Assembly: GCA_949283205.1 (NCBI GenBank)
Contig: CASDSD010000003.1
Coordinates: 1-64,000 of the forward strand
Direction: 5' to 3'
DNA: 64,000 bases
Source: an uncultured Alistipes sp.
GTDB taxonomy: Bacteria; Bacteroidota; Bacteroidia; Bacteroidales; Rikenellaceae
Made by a program: the position numbers and the translations under genes
Shown here: piece after piece, positions 17,336-25,968 of the stretch
Position numbering within the stretch: the first letter of the stretch is position 1
Layout of the letters: each line of letters starts with the position of its first letter
Notes under the pieces: model-generated
What the model was told of the DNA's origin: nothing
The model's input: the letters and a program-made list of their open reading frames with translations, nothing else
The model's database searches: none

Positions 17336-18010
17336 ATGACAACGCAACGGGAAAAAATAGTCGACCACGTGTGGCAGATGATCATCACCATGGGCATCAA
17401 GGCCGTGAGAATGGATGATGTGGCCAATGTCATGGGGATGTCGAAGCGTACCCTCTACGAGATGTTCGGCGACAAGGAGGAACTCCTGTACGAGAGCGTC
17501 ATACACCATCGCGAGAAACTCCATTCGGCCCTGAAAAGAAAGGCCGAGATGTGCGAAAACGTGCTGGAGGCGGTGTTGATGTGCTTTCTGGAGATCCTCG
17601 GCAAGTGGGATGAATCGGAGTGGCGGCTGATGAACAACATGAAGAAGTTCTACCCCAAGGTGTACGACCGCGTGCAGACGACCTATACCGAGAACGGCAT
17701 GGCCGGCATGAAGAGTATTCTGGGGGAGTGCCGCAAGGCAGGGTATGTCGATGACAGCGTCGACATAGAACTGGTGACGATGCTTTTTTTCCAGACCTCG
17801 AGCATGCTCATGCGCGAGTACAATATAATGTTGCCCGAAGGCGTTAATCGTGAGGATGCCTACGGATGCATGGCTGTTAACTTTCTGCGCGGCGTCTCGT
17901 CGCTCAAGGGTATCGAGATGATAGATTCGATCCTTGCGCGCGAAGAGTACCAGAACATAAAGAACAACCGTGAGTCGGGCCGGGCGAACAGGGAGGACAA
18001 AACCAAGTGA
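17336..18010 (+). CDS. TetR/AcrR family regulator
   Basis: A 224-residue regulator. The N-terminal helix-turn-helix is at about residues 8-55 (VRMDDVANVMGMSKRTLYEMFGDKEELL). The C-terminal ligand domain is helical, with a TetR_C pattern. I chose the ATG at 17336 over the upstream one because AAGGAG precedes it and the promoter would exclude the earlier codons. It is the first gene of an efflux operon, 26 bases before the tolC-like gene, and probably represses it. The ligand is unknown. Confidence 0.92.
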   Translation: MTTQREKIVDHVWQMIITMGIKAVRMDDVANVMGMSKRTLYEMFGDKEELLYESVIHHREKLHSALKRKAEMCENVLEAVLMCFLEILGKWDESEWRLMNNMKKFYPKVYDRVQTTYTENGMAGMKSILGECRKAGYVDDSVDIELVTMLFFQTSSMLMREYNIMLPEGVNREDAYGCMAVNFLRGVSSLKGIEMIDSILAREEYQNIKNNRESGRANREDKTK

Positions 18011-18036
18011 CGATAATAATTTAGTAAAGGAAGTTT

Positions 18037-19380
18037 ATGAAATTGAAGAATCTCTTTTTTGCGTTGGCAGTGTCGATAGGCGTTGCCGCGGTGCCCGCAG
18101 CGGCGCAGGAGATGACGGATTCGGTGTCGTCCGATCCGTTGATATTGACGCTCGAGCAGGCGCTCGATATTGCGTTGAGCGAGAACCCGACAGTGAAGAT
18201 CGCCGACCAGACCGTGGAGGTGAAGAAGTATGCCAAGCGCGGCACCTATGCCGGCTTGTGGCCCGAGATAAGCGCTTCGGCCACATATAACCGCTATATA
18301 AGGAAACAGACGATGCACATCATGGACCAGACGATGACCGTCGGTACGAGCAATATATATCAGGGCGGATTCTCGGCAACAATGCCGCTGGTGAATGCCC
18401 AGCTGTGGAAATCGCTCAAGATCTCGGCCATGGATGTGGAGCTGGCCGTGGAGCAGGCGCGCGGCTCGCGCATAGACATGGTGGAGCAGGTGTCGAAGGC
18501 CTTCTACCAGGTGCTGCTGGCCAAGGATTCATACAAGGTGTACAAGCGCGTTTATGACAACGCCGTCGAGAACCACAAGATCGTGGCCCGCAAGTTCGAG
18601 GTCGGATCGGTTTCGGAGTACGAGTTCCTGCGCTCGAAGGTTACGGTCTCGAACGCCGAGCCCGACGTGCTGAATGCCGAGAACTCTATCGTGGTGGCGC
18701 TGTGGCAGCTCAAGGCGCTGCTGGGCATGGACCTGAACATCGATATCGACTGCGCTGGGTCGCTGGCCGACTACGAGGCGATGATGACCTCGCACTTCGA
18801 CATGGAGTTCAACCCCGAGCGCAACAGCGAAATGAAGCAGTTGGAGATCCAGGAGCGCCAGCTCGAGAAGACGCTCGAGATGCAGCGTGCGGCCAACCTG
18901 CCGACGCTGAGCCTCTCGGCGAACTACAACTTCACGGCCATGGAGGACAACTTCAAGTTCAACCAGTATACGTGGAATCCCTACTCGTACGCTACGTTGA
19001 GCCTCAATATCCCCATCTTTGCCGGAGGCAAACGCCGCTCCGACATACAGCAGGCGAAGCTGAACCTGAGCAATCTGCAGCTGCAGCGCGAGAATACCGA
19101 GCGCACGCTGCGCACCTCGATGATGCAGTACGCCAGCAATATGCAGACCAATCTGAAGCAGTACAACTCGTCGCTCTCGAGCGTGGCGGAGGCCAAGCGC
19201 GGCTATGACATTGCGGTGAAGCGGTACGAGGTCGGTGACGGCACGCTGGTGGAGATCGACGACTCGCAGCTGGCCTACACGCAGGCGGAGCTGACGCGAA
19301 GCACCGCCATATACGACTATCTGGTCAACCAGGTATCGCTCGAGAAGATCCGCGGCACCTTCATGTCGGATGAGGAGTAG
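18037..19380 (+). CDS. TolC family outer-membrane efflux channel
   Basis: A 447-residue outer-membrane factor with a Sec signal peptide ending near AAVPAAAQE. Two OEP repeats follow, with the usual LTLEQALDIAL at the start of the mature protein and long coiled-coil helices. It forms the exit duct for the RND pump encoded by the next two genes. The gene order tetR, tolC, adaptor, pump is typical for Bacteroidetes. Confidence 0.95.
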   Translation: MKLKNLFFALAVSIGVAAVPAAAQEMTDSVSSDPLILTLEQALDIALSENPTVKIADQTVEVKKYAKRGTYAGLWPEISASATYNRYIRKQTMHIMDQTMTVGTSNIYQGGFSATMPLVNAQLWKSLKISAMDVELAVEQARGSRIDMVEQVSKAFYQVLLAKDSYKVYKRVYDNAVENHKIVARKFEVGSVSEYEFLRSKVTVSNAEPDVLNAENSIVVALWQLKALLGMDLNIDIDCAGSLADYEAMMTSHFDMEFNPERNSEMKQLEIQERQLEKTLEMQRAANLPTLSLSANYNFTAMEDNFKFNQYTWNPYSYATLSLNIPIFAGGKRRSDIQQAKLNLSNLQLQRENTERTLRTSMMQYASNMQTNLKQYNSSLSSVAEAKRGYDIAVKRYEVGDGTLVEIDDSQLAYTQAELTRSTAIYDYLVNQVSLEKIRGTFMSDEE

Positions 19381-19438
19381 CGGCGCGGTCCGATGAAAGA
19401 AACGAATAATAAACAAGAAAGCTAGATAGAAACAGAGT

Positions 19439-20464
19439 ATGAAGAGTAATGTTATCGTGGCACTGCTTCTGGGCGGTGCGTGCATGGCGAGCGTAGCCTG
19501 CGGGTCGAAGAGCGGCAATGCCGAGCAGGCGGTCGTCGAGGAGAAACCGAAAGTCACCACACAGGTGGTGCATGTGGAAAAAGTGGACCAGATAAGCGTA
19601 TTCACCGGAAATGTCGAAGGATACGCCGTGAACAACATAACGCCCCAATCGTCGCGACGCATCTCGCGTCTGCTGGTTGATGTGGGCGATCATGTCTCTG
19701 CGGGTCAGCAGGTGGCCGAGATGGACGAATCGAGCCTGGCACAGGCCAAGTCGCAGCTGGCGACCGACAAGGCGGCATTCGAGCGTGCCGACGAACTCTA
19801 CAAGTTCGGCGGCGAGTCGAAGGCCGCATGGGAGGAGGCCAAGAACGAATACGAGGTGTCGCAGGCCAACTACGACAACCTGCTGGAGAATACGACACTC
19901 CGCTCACCCATCGCAGGCGTGGTTACGGCGCGCAACTACGATAACGGCGACATGGTCGGGTCGAACCCCATCTTCGTGATCCAGCAGATTCGCCCCGTGA
20001 AGATTATGGTCAACGTATCGGAGTCGCTCTACACGTATGTGAAGAAGGGCATGAGCGTCGATGTCTCGCTCGATGCCATCCCGGGCCGCACCTTCGAGGG
20101 CAAGGTGTCGCGCATAACCCCCGCCATAGATCCCTCGACGCATACCTTCCCCGTGGAGATCATCGTGGCCAACAGCGACGAGTCGGTCAAGCCCGGAATG
20201 TATGCCCGCGTTACGATGAACTACGGTACGCGCGATAACGTGGTTGTTCCCGACCGCGCCGTGGTCAAGCAGATGGGTTCGGGCGACCGTTATATATATG
20301 TATACCAGCAGGACGGTACTGTCAAGTACCAGAAGGTGGAACTCGGCCGCCGCATAAGCGACCGCTATGAGATTACCGAAGGCCTTGCCGACGGCGACGA
20401 GATTGTGATCTCGGGACAGAACGCCCTCAACAACGGAGCTAGTGTGGAACGCGTAAACGAATAA
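19439..20464 (+). CDS. RND efflux periplasmic adaptor (membrane fusion protein)
   Basis: A 341-residue HlyD/AcrA-type adaptor. The signal peptide ends in a lipobox (ASVACG), so it is inner-membrane lipid-anchored. A barrel-sandwich lipoyl-like domain (VDVGDHVSAGQQVAEMD and LRSPIAGVVTARNYDNGDMV) flanks a short helical hairpin (about residues 95-150). Beta-barrel and membrane-proximal domains follow. It links the pump to the TolC-like channel. Confidence 0.95.
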   Translation: MKSNVIVALLLGGACMASVACGSKSGNAEQAVVEEKPKVTTQVVHVEKVDQISVFTGNVEGYAVNNITPQSSRRISRLLVDVGDHVSAGQQVAEMDESSLAQAKSQLATDKAAFERADELYKFGGESKAAWEEAKNEYEVSQANYDNLLENTTLRSPIAGVVTARNYDNGDMVGSNPIFVIQQIRPVKIMVNVSESLYTYVKKGMSVDVSLDAIPGRTFEGKVSRITPAIDPSTHTFPVEIIVANSDESVKPGMYARVTMNYGTRDNVVVPDRAVVKQMGSGDRYIYVYQQDGTVKYQKVELGRRISDRYEITEGLADGDEIVISGQNALNNGASVERVNE

Positions 20465-20470
20465 TAAACG

Positions 20471-23400
20471 ATGAATATATACAAATCAGCGGTCAATAAC
20501 CCGATATCGACCATATTGATATTCGTGGCGATCGCCGTGATGGGTCTCTTTTCGGTCACTCGTCTGGGTATAGACCTTATGCCCGATATCGAGACCAATG
20601 CCATCATGGTGATGACGGCCTATTCGGGTGCCAGCGCCGAGGATATCGAGAACAACGTGACCAAGCCGTTGGAGAACTCTCTCAACGGTGTGGACCACCT
20701 GAAGCACATCACCTCGGCATCGAAGGAGAACATCTCGGTCATCACGCTCGAATTCGAGTACGGTACCGACATAGATGTGGCGACGAACGACGTGCGAGAC
20801 AAACTCGACATGGTGACGACGCTGCCCGACGGCGTGACAAACCCCATCATATTCAAGTTCTCGACCGACATGATCCCTATCCTTATACTGGGAGTCACGG
20901 CCGAGGAGAGTATGCCGGGCCTCTACAAGATACTCGACGACCAGGTTGCAACCCCCCTGGCGCGTGTGAGCGGTGTGGGTACCGTTTCGGTTTCGGGTAT
21001 CGCCCAGCGTGAGATCCAGGTATACTGCGATCCCAACAAGCTGGAGGCGTACGGCCTCTCTATCGAGACCATCTCGGAGGCCATTGCCGCCGCCAACCGC
21101 AGCACCCCGGGCGGTACGTTCGACGTGGGTTCGAACACCTATTCGCTGCGTGTGGATCAGGAGTTCGACGACCCCAGCGAGATGCTCGACATCGTGGTGG
21201 GGCACAACGGTACGGCTCCGATCTATCTGCGTGACGTGGCCCGTGTGCAGGATACCGTCGAGGAGCGTACGCAGGAGACCTATAACAACGGCGAGAAGGG
21301 CGGTATGATCGTGGTGCAGAAGCGATCGGGCGCCAACTCTGTTGCCGTGGCCCAGGGCGTGCAGGAGCAGCTCAAGACGATCATGCCTTCGCTGCCATCG
21401 GATGTCGGTATCTACACCATCGTCGATACCTCGGACAACATCATATCGACGGTGAAGTCTCTGCGCGACACCATCGCCACGACCTTCATCCTCGTGATGA
21501 TCGTGGTCTTCATCTTCCTCGGACGCTGGCGCGCAACCTTCGTAATCGTCTTCACCATTCCCATCTCGCTGCTGGCGGCTCTGGTTTACCTGCTGGCTAC
21601 GGGAGAGACCCTGAACGTCATCTCGATGAGTTCGCTCTCGATCTCGATCGGTATGGTCGTCGATAACGCCATCGTGGTGCTGGAGAACATAACCACACAC
21701 GTCGACCGCGGCTCCCGCCCGCGTCAGGCGGCCATCTTCGCAACGAAGGAGGTGGGTGTGTCGGTCGTAGCCTCGACCCTTACCACCATCGCCGTGTTCC
21801 TGCCCCTGACGATGATCAGCGGTATGGCCGGTGTGCTCTTCAACTCGCTGGGATGGATGGTTTCAATCACCCTGACCGTATCGACCATTGCGGCCATCAC
21901 CTTCACTCCGGTACTCTGCTCGCTTATGATGAAGCAGAACCCCACCAAGGCGTGGTTCCAGGGTAAGATCGATGCCGTAATGTCTCGTTTCAACAACTTC
22001 TACGGCGGTATCCTCAACTGGTGTGTACACCATCGCAAGACTGTGCTGCTGGCGGCCATGGTACTCTTCTTCGGCACTATCGTGGGCTTGACACCCAAGT
22101 TGAGCACCGAGTTCTTCCCCGTGCAGGACAACGCCCGTATCGGCGTGACGATACAGCTGCCCGTGGGTACGGCGCAGGAGATAACGCGCGACCTGGCACT
22201 CGAGATAAGCGACCGCTTCCGCAAGGAGTATCCCGAGATCATCACGGTGAACCTCACCGAGGGTCAGGCCGATACCGACAATGCCTTTGCGTCGATGCAG
22301 GATAACGGTACGCACTATATCTCGATGAACATATCTCTCGTGGAAAAGACCGAGCGCGAGCGTACCCTTACCGAGATCGGTGACGGCATGCGTGCCATCC
22401 TGAACGAGTACCCCGAGATTCGCACCTATAATGTAAACGTGTCGGGCCAGCACGGCGGTGTGATGGGACAGAGCGGTGTTGATGTCGAAATCTACGGTTA
22501 CGACTTCAATACCACCGATGAGCTGGCACAGCAGGTGTCGGATATGATGCGTACGCTGCCCGGATGTTCCGAGGTGACCATCTCGCGTGACGAGTACACG
22601 CCGGAGTACCATGTGGACTTCGACCGCGAGAAGCTCTCGCTCAACGGCCTTGACGTGACGACGGCGGCCATGTACCTGCGCAACCGAATAAACGGTTCGG
22701 TAAACTCGTACTACCGCGAGGATGGCGACGAGTACGACATCCGCGTGCGTTACGACCGCAAGTTCCGCGAGTCGGTGGAGGATATCGAGAACATCACCAT
22801 CTACAACTCACAGGGCAAGGGCATCAAGGTACGCGATCTGGGCGTTGTGAAGGAGGCCTATACGCCGCCTACGATCGACCGTAAGGACCGTGAGCGCTAT
22901 GTCACCGTCTCGGGCGTCGTGGCCGACGGCTACGCCATGGGAGACCTGGTCGAGGAGGTGCAGGCCGGCATGATGAATATCGATATGCCTGCCGGATATA
23001 TCTGGAGCCTGGGCGGTACGTTCGAGGACCAGCAGGATACCTTCTCGGATCTGGCTACGCTTATGGCGCTGATGATCATCCTTGTGTTCGTGATCATGGC
23101 CTCGCAGTTCGAGTCGCTCACATACCCCTTCGTCATCATGTTCTCGATGCCGTTCGCCGTGGTCGGCGTACTTATAGGTCTGGTCACGACCAATACGCCG
23201 ATGGGTGTGATGGCACTGTTGGGAGTGCTGATGCTTATGGGTATCGTGGTGAACAACGGTATCGTGCTGGTGGACTACACGAACCTCTGCCGCGAGCGCG
23301 GGCAGAGCATATACGATGCGGTGGTTACGGCGGGCCGCAGCCGTCTGCGCCCGATCCTGATGACGACGCTGACGACGGTGCTGGGTATGATCCCCATGGC

Positions 23401-23578
23401 CGTAGGTACGGGTGTCGGTGCCGAGATGTGGAATTCGCTCGGTATGTCGGTGGCATGGGGTCTGTCGTTCTCGACGCTCATCACGCTGATTCTTATCCCG
23501 ACGCTCTACACGTCGTTTGCCGTACACGGCGAGAACCGCAGAAAGAAGAAGGAACTTAAATTGCAGCAACAGTTATGA
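20471..23578 (+). CDS. RND efflux pump, inner-membrane subunit
   Basis: A 1035-residue proton-driven exporter of the AcrB/HAE-like group with 12 expected TM helices and two large periplasmic loops. The TM4 motif is IGMVVDNAIVVLEN, so one Asp of the AcrB Asp-Asp pair is Asn, as in many Bacteroidetes homologues. The heavy-metal-type TM4 motif is not seen, which favours organic drug or bile-acid-like substrates. It starts 6 bases after the adaptor and overlaps the next gene by 4 bases (ATGA). Confidence 0.96.
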   Translation: MNIYKSAVNNPISTILIFVAIAVMGLFSVTRLGIDLMPDIETNAIMVMTAYSGASAEDIENNVTKPLENSLNGVDHLKHITSASKENISVITLEFEYGTDIDVATNDVRDKLDMVTTLPDGVTNPIIFKFSTDMIPILILGVTAEESMPGLYKILDDQVATPLARVSGVGTVSVSGIAQREIQVYCDPNKLEAYGLSIETISEAIAAANRSTPGGTFDVGSNTYSLRVDQEFDDPSEMLDIVVGHNGTAPIYLRDVARVQDTVEERTQETYNNGEKGGMIVVQKRSGANSVAVAQGVQEQLKTIMPSLPSDVGIYTIVDTSDNIISTVKSLRDTIATTFILVMIVVFIFLGRWRATFVIVFTIPISLLAALVYLLATGETLNVISMSSLSISIGMVVDNAIVVLENITTHVDRGSRPRQAAIFATKEVGVSVVASTLTTIAVFLPLTMISGMAGVLFNSLGWMVSITLTVSTIAAITFTPVLCSLMMKQNPTKAWFQGKIDAVMSRFNNFYGGILNWCVHHRKTVLLAAMVLFFGTIVGLTPKLSTEFFPVQDNARIGVTIQLPVGTAQEITRDLALEISDRFRKEYPEIITVNLTEGQADTDNAFASMQDNGTHYISMNISLVEKTERERTLTEIGDGMRAILNEYPEIRTYNVNVSGQHGGVMGQSGVDVEIYGYDFNTTDELAQQVSDMMRTLPGCSEVTISRDEYTPEYHVDFDREKLSLNGLDVTTAAMYLRNRINGSVNSYYREDGDEYDIRVRYDRKFRESVEDIENITIYNSQGKGIKVRDLGVVKEAYTPPTIDRKDRERYVTVSGVVADGYAMGDLVEEVQAGMMNIDMPAGYIWSLGGTFEDQQDTFSDLATLMALMIILVFVIMASQFESLTYPFVIMFSMPFAVVGVLIGLVTTNTPMGVMALLGVLMLMGIVVNNGIVLVDYTNLCRERGQSIYDAVVTAGRSRLRPILMTTLTTVLGMIPMAVGTGVGAEMWNSLGMSVAWGLSFSTLITLILIPTLYTSFAVHGENRRKKKELKLQQQL

Positions 23579-23868
23579 AAGCGATATTTGTAGCGTGCAA
23601 CCAGTCTATATATGACGAGGTGCTCAATATTATGAACCGCCTGCAGTTGCGGGGTTACACGGGCTGGGAGGAGCTCATGGGGTGCGGCAGCGAGAGCGGC
23701 GAGCCCCATCTGGGCAACCACGCATGGCCCACGATGAATTCGGCGTTGCTGGCGGTGACCGAAGATGGCAAGGTCGGGGAGTTTCTCAAGGAGTTGAAGG
23801 CTCTCGACGCGGCCAACGAGAAACAGGGCCTGCGAGCCTTCGTCTGGGATGTTACGACGATGATATGA
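23575..23868 (+). CDS. PII-like small protein coupled to the RND pump
   Basis: A 97-residue protein with beta-alpha-beta features of the PII/CutA ferredoxin-like fold (MKAIFVACNQ, VLNIMNRLQLRGYTGW, NSALLAVTEDGKVGEFLKELKALD, GLRAFVWDV). It lacks the classical T-loop Tyr region of GlnB. Its ATG overlaps the pump stop (ATGA), so it is translationally coupled. Related PII-like groups are known next to RND pump genes, and GlnK binds the AmtB channel, so a regulatory role on the pump is plausible. The fold call is from pattern only. Confidence 0.7.
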   Translation: MKAIFVACNQSIYDEVLNIMNRLQLRGYTGWEELMGCGSESGEPHLGNHAWPTMNSALLAVTEDGKVGEFLKELKALDAANEKQGLRAFVWDVTTMI

Positions 23869-23899
23869 TGCAGGCAGGCCGTCTGCCGCGCTGCGTGGT

Positions 23900-23908
23900 G
23901 GGGGGGGG
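23900..23908. repeat. Run of nine G after the efflux operon
   Basis: A homopolymer of nine G between the PII-like gene and the operon terminator. It is the same length as the tract at 5704-5712. Confidence 0.9.
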
Positions 23909-23961
23909 TGCATGGAGCGGTCCCGTATCGCGGACTTCGACGGCAGACGCCAATAGACGGG

Positions 23962-23994
23962 GTGTGCCCGGCCGAAAGGCCGGGCACACTTTTT
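23962..23994 (+). terminator. Strong intrinsic terminator of the efflux operon
   Basis: A perfect 12-base stem, GTGTGCCCGGCC with GGCCGGGCACAC, with a stable GAAA tetraloop and five T after it. Confidence 0.93.
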
Positions 23995-24307
23995 ATGTCC
24001 GTCTGGCCCGCGCTTCATCCGCCGGAGATTGACGCGAAACCATGCGCCGCCGTTGCGCAGGGACGCATGGCACGTCTGCCGGTGATGCTCGCAGGTTCGG
24101 GACGGATTGCAAAACGACGTTTCCGGGTGCCGCCGACAGCCCGGATATAACGAAAATTATTTAATAAAATATGCTAAACTGTTTGCTGCTGCTGAAAAAA
24201 TTACTACTTTTGACATAAATTATGGTATTTATTGCTGACGTTTGCGTGGAAATAGGAGGCAAACGCCCATTTTGGTACGATCCGACCTGTTTTGTATTTG
24301 CTGCAGT
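23995..24307. other. Intergenic region before the cytochrome operon
   Basis: About 310 bases. The first half is GC-rich with nothing recognised. From about 24145 it is A/T-rich and probably holds the operon promoter; TTTG at about 24208 has no matching TAnnTTTG at the usual distance. No gene is seen. Confidence 0.5.
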
Positions 24308-25846
24308 ATGTCTAAATCGGGTAATAAAAAGAAATTTCTGCTCGTCGGCCTGGCCGGCCTTGTCGTCGGCTTCTCGCTGATGATACTTCTCAATTCGTTT
24401 TATGTCAAGAGCTCCTCTAACGAGGCTTGCATGATGTGCCACTACCATCCCGATTCGGATGCCAGCTGGAAGCAGTCGGTACACTACAATAACGGCAGCG
24501 GCGTGAAGACCGACTGCGTGGAGTGCCACCTCCCGCCCAAGGGGTCGTTCGCCTACTTCAAGGCCAAGGCCGCAACGGGCATGAAGGACGTGTGGTCGTA
24601 CCTTACGAAGAAGCAGGAGGATATCGACTGGGACAGCAAGGGGGAACTGGAATACGCCACCAAGATCGTCTACAACGAGTCGTGCAAGGAGTGCCACATA
24701 AACCTCTTCCCGGAGGGCATCACCGATGACGGCGTGACGGCACACCTCTATTACGAGGAGAACGAGGAGAAACTCGACCTGCAGTGTATCAGCTGCCACC
24801 TCGATGCCGGACACTATAACCCCAACTACCAGCACGGCCAGATGACGGGCCTGCCGGGCGCCGTGGCGGAGGCTGCGGAAGTATATACCGAATCGACGCC
24901 CGTTACCGAGTTCAAGAACTATACGGAGACAATTCCCGGTACGTCGGCCTCGATCAGAATGGTCGCCGTGCCTGGCGGCAGTTTCACCATGGGCAGCCCC
25001 GAGGACGAGCCTTTCCGCCGCAGCGACGAGTCGCCGCAGCGCAACGTGACCGTATCGCCCTTCTTCATGGGTGAGCTGGAGGTTACGTGGGACCAGTACT
25101 GGGCTTTCTACGGCGAGACCATGTCGGAGGGCCGTATCTCGCCCGAGGAGGTCTATGCCAACAACTCGCGCGAGGATGTCGATGCCATAAGCGGCCCGAC
25201 GCCGCCCTTCGGGTTCCCCGACCAGGGCTGGGGTATGGGTGAGCGTCCCGCCATCACGATGACGCACTATGCTGCCGAGACCTTCTGCCAGTGGCTGTCG
25301 AAGAAGACGGGCAAGAAGTACCGTCTGCCGACGGAGGCCGAGTGGGAGTATGCGGCACGCGGCGGCACGTCGACGCCCTACTTCTTCGAGGGCAACCCCA
25401 AGAAGTTTACCAACGAGGGCTTCTGGAACGGCCTGTTCGGAGCCGATACTGCCGTGATAAACCGCTATGTGGTATATGTGAACAACAGCAAGAACCGTAC
25501 GCAGGAACCGGCCAAGATCCAGGCCAACCCGTTCGGTCTGAAGAATATGCTGGGCAACGTCATGGAGTATTGCTCGGACTGGTATGCGGAGGATGCCTAC
25601 ACGCAGCTGCAGGACGGCGCTGTCGACCCGCAGGGCCCCGCTTCTGGTGAGGAGCATGTTGTCCGCGGCGGCCTTTACAACGAGGATGCGTCGGAGGTGC
25701 GCTGTGCCGCGCGTGCCCATACCGAGCATGACGCATGGCTCAAGACCGACCCGCAGAACCCCAAGAGTATCTGGTGGTATTCGGATATCAAGGGTATCGG
25801 CTTCCGTGTCGTATGCGAGGTCCCCGAGGGCGTTGCGGCGCAATGA
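24308..25846 (+). CDS. Tetraheme NapC/NrfH-like cytochrome c fused to a SUMF1 domain
   Basis: A 512-residue fusion. Residues 10-30 form an N-terminal membrane anchor. Four heme c sites follow: CMMCH (41-45), CVECH (70-74), CKECH (126-130) and CISCH (160-164). This matches NapC/NirT/NrfH quinol-linked cytochromes. From about residue 218 (MVAVPGGSFTMGSP) to the end is a SUMF1/FGE-sulfatase fold (LPTEAEWEYAARGG, NVMEYCSDWY, VVRGGLYN, RCAAR, GFRVVCE). The segment between GGLY and RCAAR lacks both cysteines that formylglycine-generating enzymes need. The catalytic part therefore probably lies in the periplasm with another role: redox, binding or scaffolding. It is the first gene of an operon with exported oxidoreductase-type enzymes and ccsBA. 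I chose the start at MSKSGNKKK because the anchor follows directly. Confidence 0.88.
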   Translation: MSKSGNKKKFLLVGLAGLVVGFSLMILLNSFYVKSSSNEACMMCHYHPDSDASWKQSVHYNNGSGVKTDCVECHLPPKGSFAYFKAKAATGMKDVWSYLTKKQEDIDWDSKGELEYATKIVYNESCKECHINLFPEGITDDGVTAHLYYEENEEKLDLQCISCHLDAGHYNPNYQHGQMTGLPGAVAEAAEVYTESTPVTEFKNYTETIPGTSASIRMVAVPGGSFTMGSPEDEPFRRSDESPQRNVTVSPFFMGELEVTWDQYWAFYGETMSEGRISPEEVYANNSREDVDAISGPTPPFGFPDQGWGMGERPAITMTHYAAETFCQWLSKKTGKKYRLPTEAEWEYAARGGTSTPYFFEGNPKKFTNEGFWNGLFGADTAVINRYVVYVNNSKNRTQEPAKIQANPFGLKNMLGNVMEYCSDWYAEDAYTQLQDGAVDPQGPASGEEHVVRGGLYNEDASEVRCAARAHTEHDAWLKTDPQNPKSIWWYSDIKGIGFRVVCEVPEGVAAQ

Positions 25847-25861
25847 CAAGCCGGAAGGATG

Positions 25862-25927
25862 TCGGATGAGCGTGGGATGAACGTTGGATGAACGTGGAAT
25901 GAACGTGGAATGAACGTCGGATGAAGA
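25862..25927. repeat. Six tandem copies of an 11-base unit
   Basis: Consecutive units start at 25862, 25873, 25884, 25895, 25906 and 25917, with consensus TGGGATGAACG (positions 2 to 4 vary). They fill the gap between the cytochrome fusion and the Gfo/Idh/MocA gene. The period is not a multiple of three, and no reading frame uses it. Function is unknown; copy number may vary between strains. Confidence 0.9.
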
Positions 25928-25968
25928 GACAGATATATACACTTTAACTCTATAAAACTACTACGATT

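Noticed and set aside
24308..25846. Calling the SUMF1 fusion a sulfatase-activating formylglycine enzyme
   Set aside because: The two active-site cysteines are missing and a dedicated radical SAM maturase already sits beside the only sulfatase in view.
25862..25927. CRISPR array
   Set aside because: The units are 11 bases and directly adjacent with no unique spacers, and no cas genes are near.
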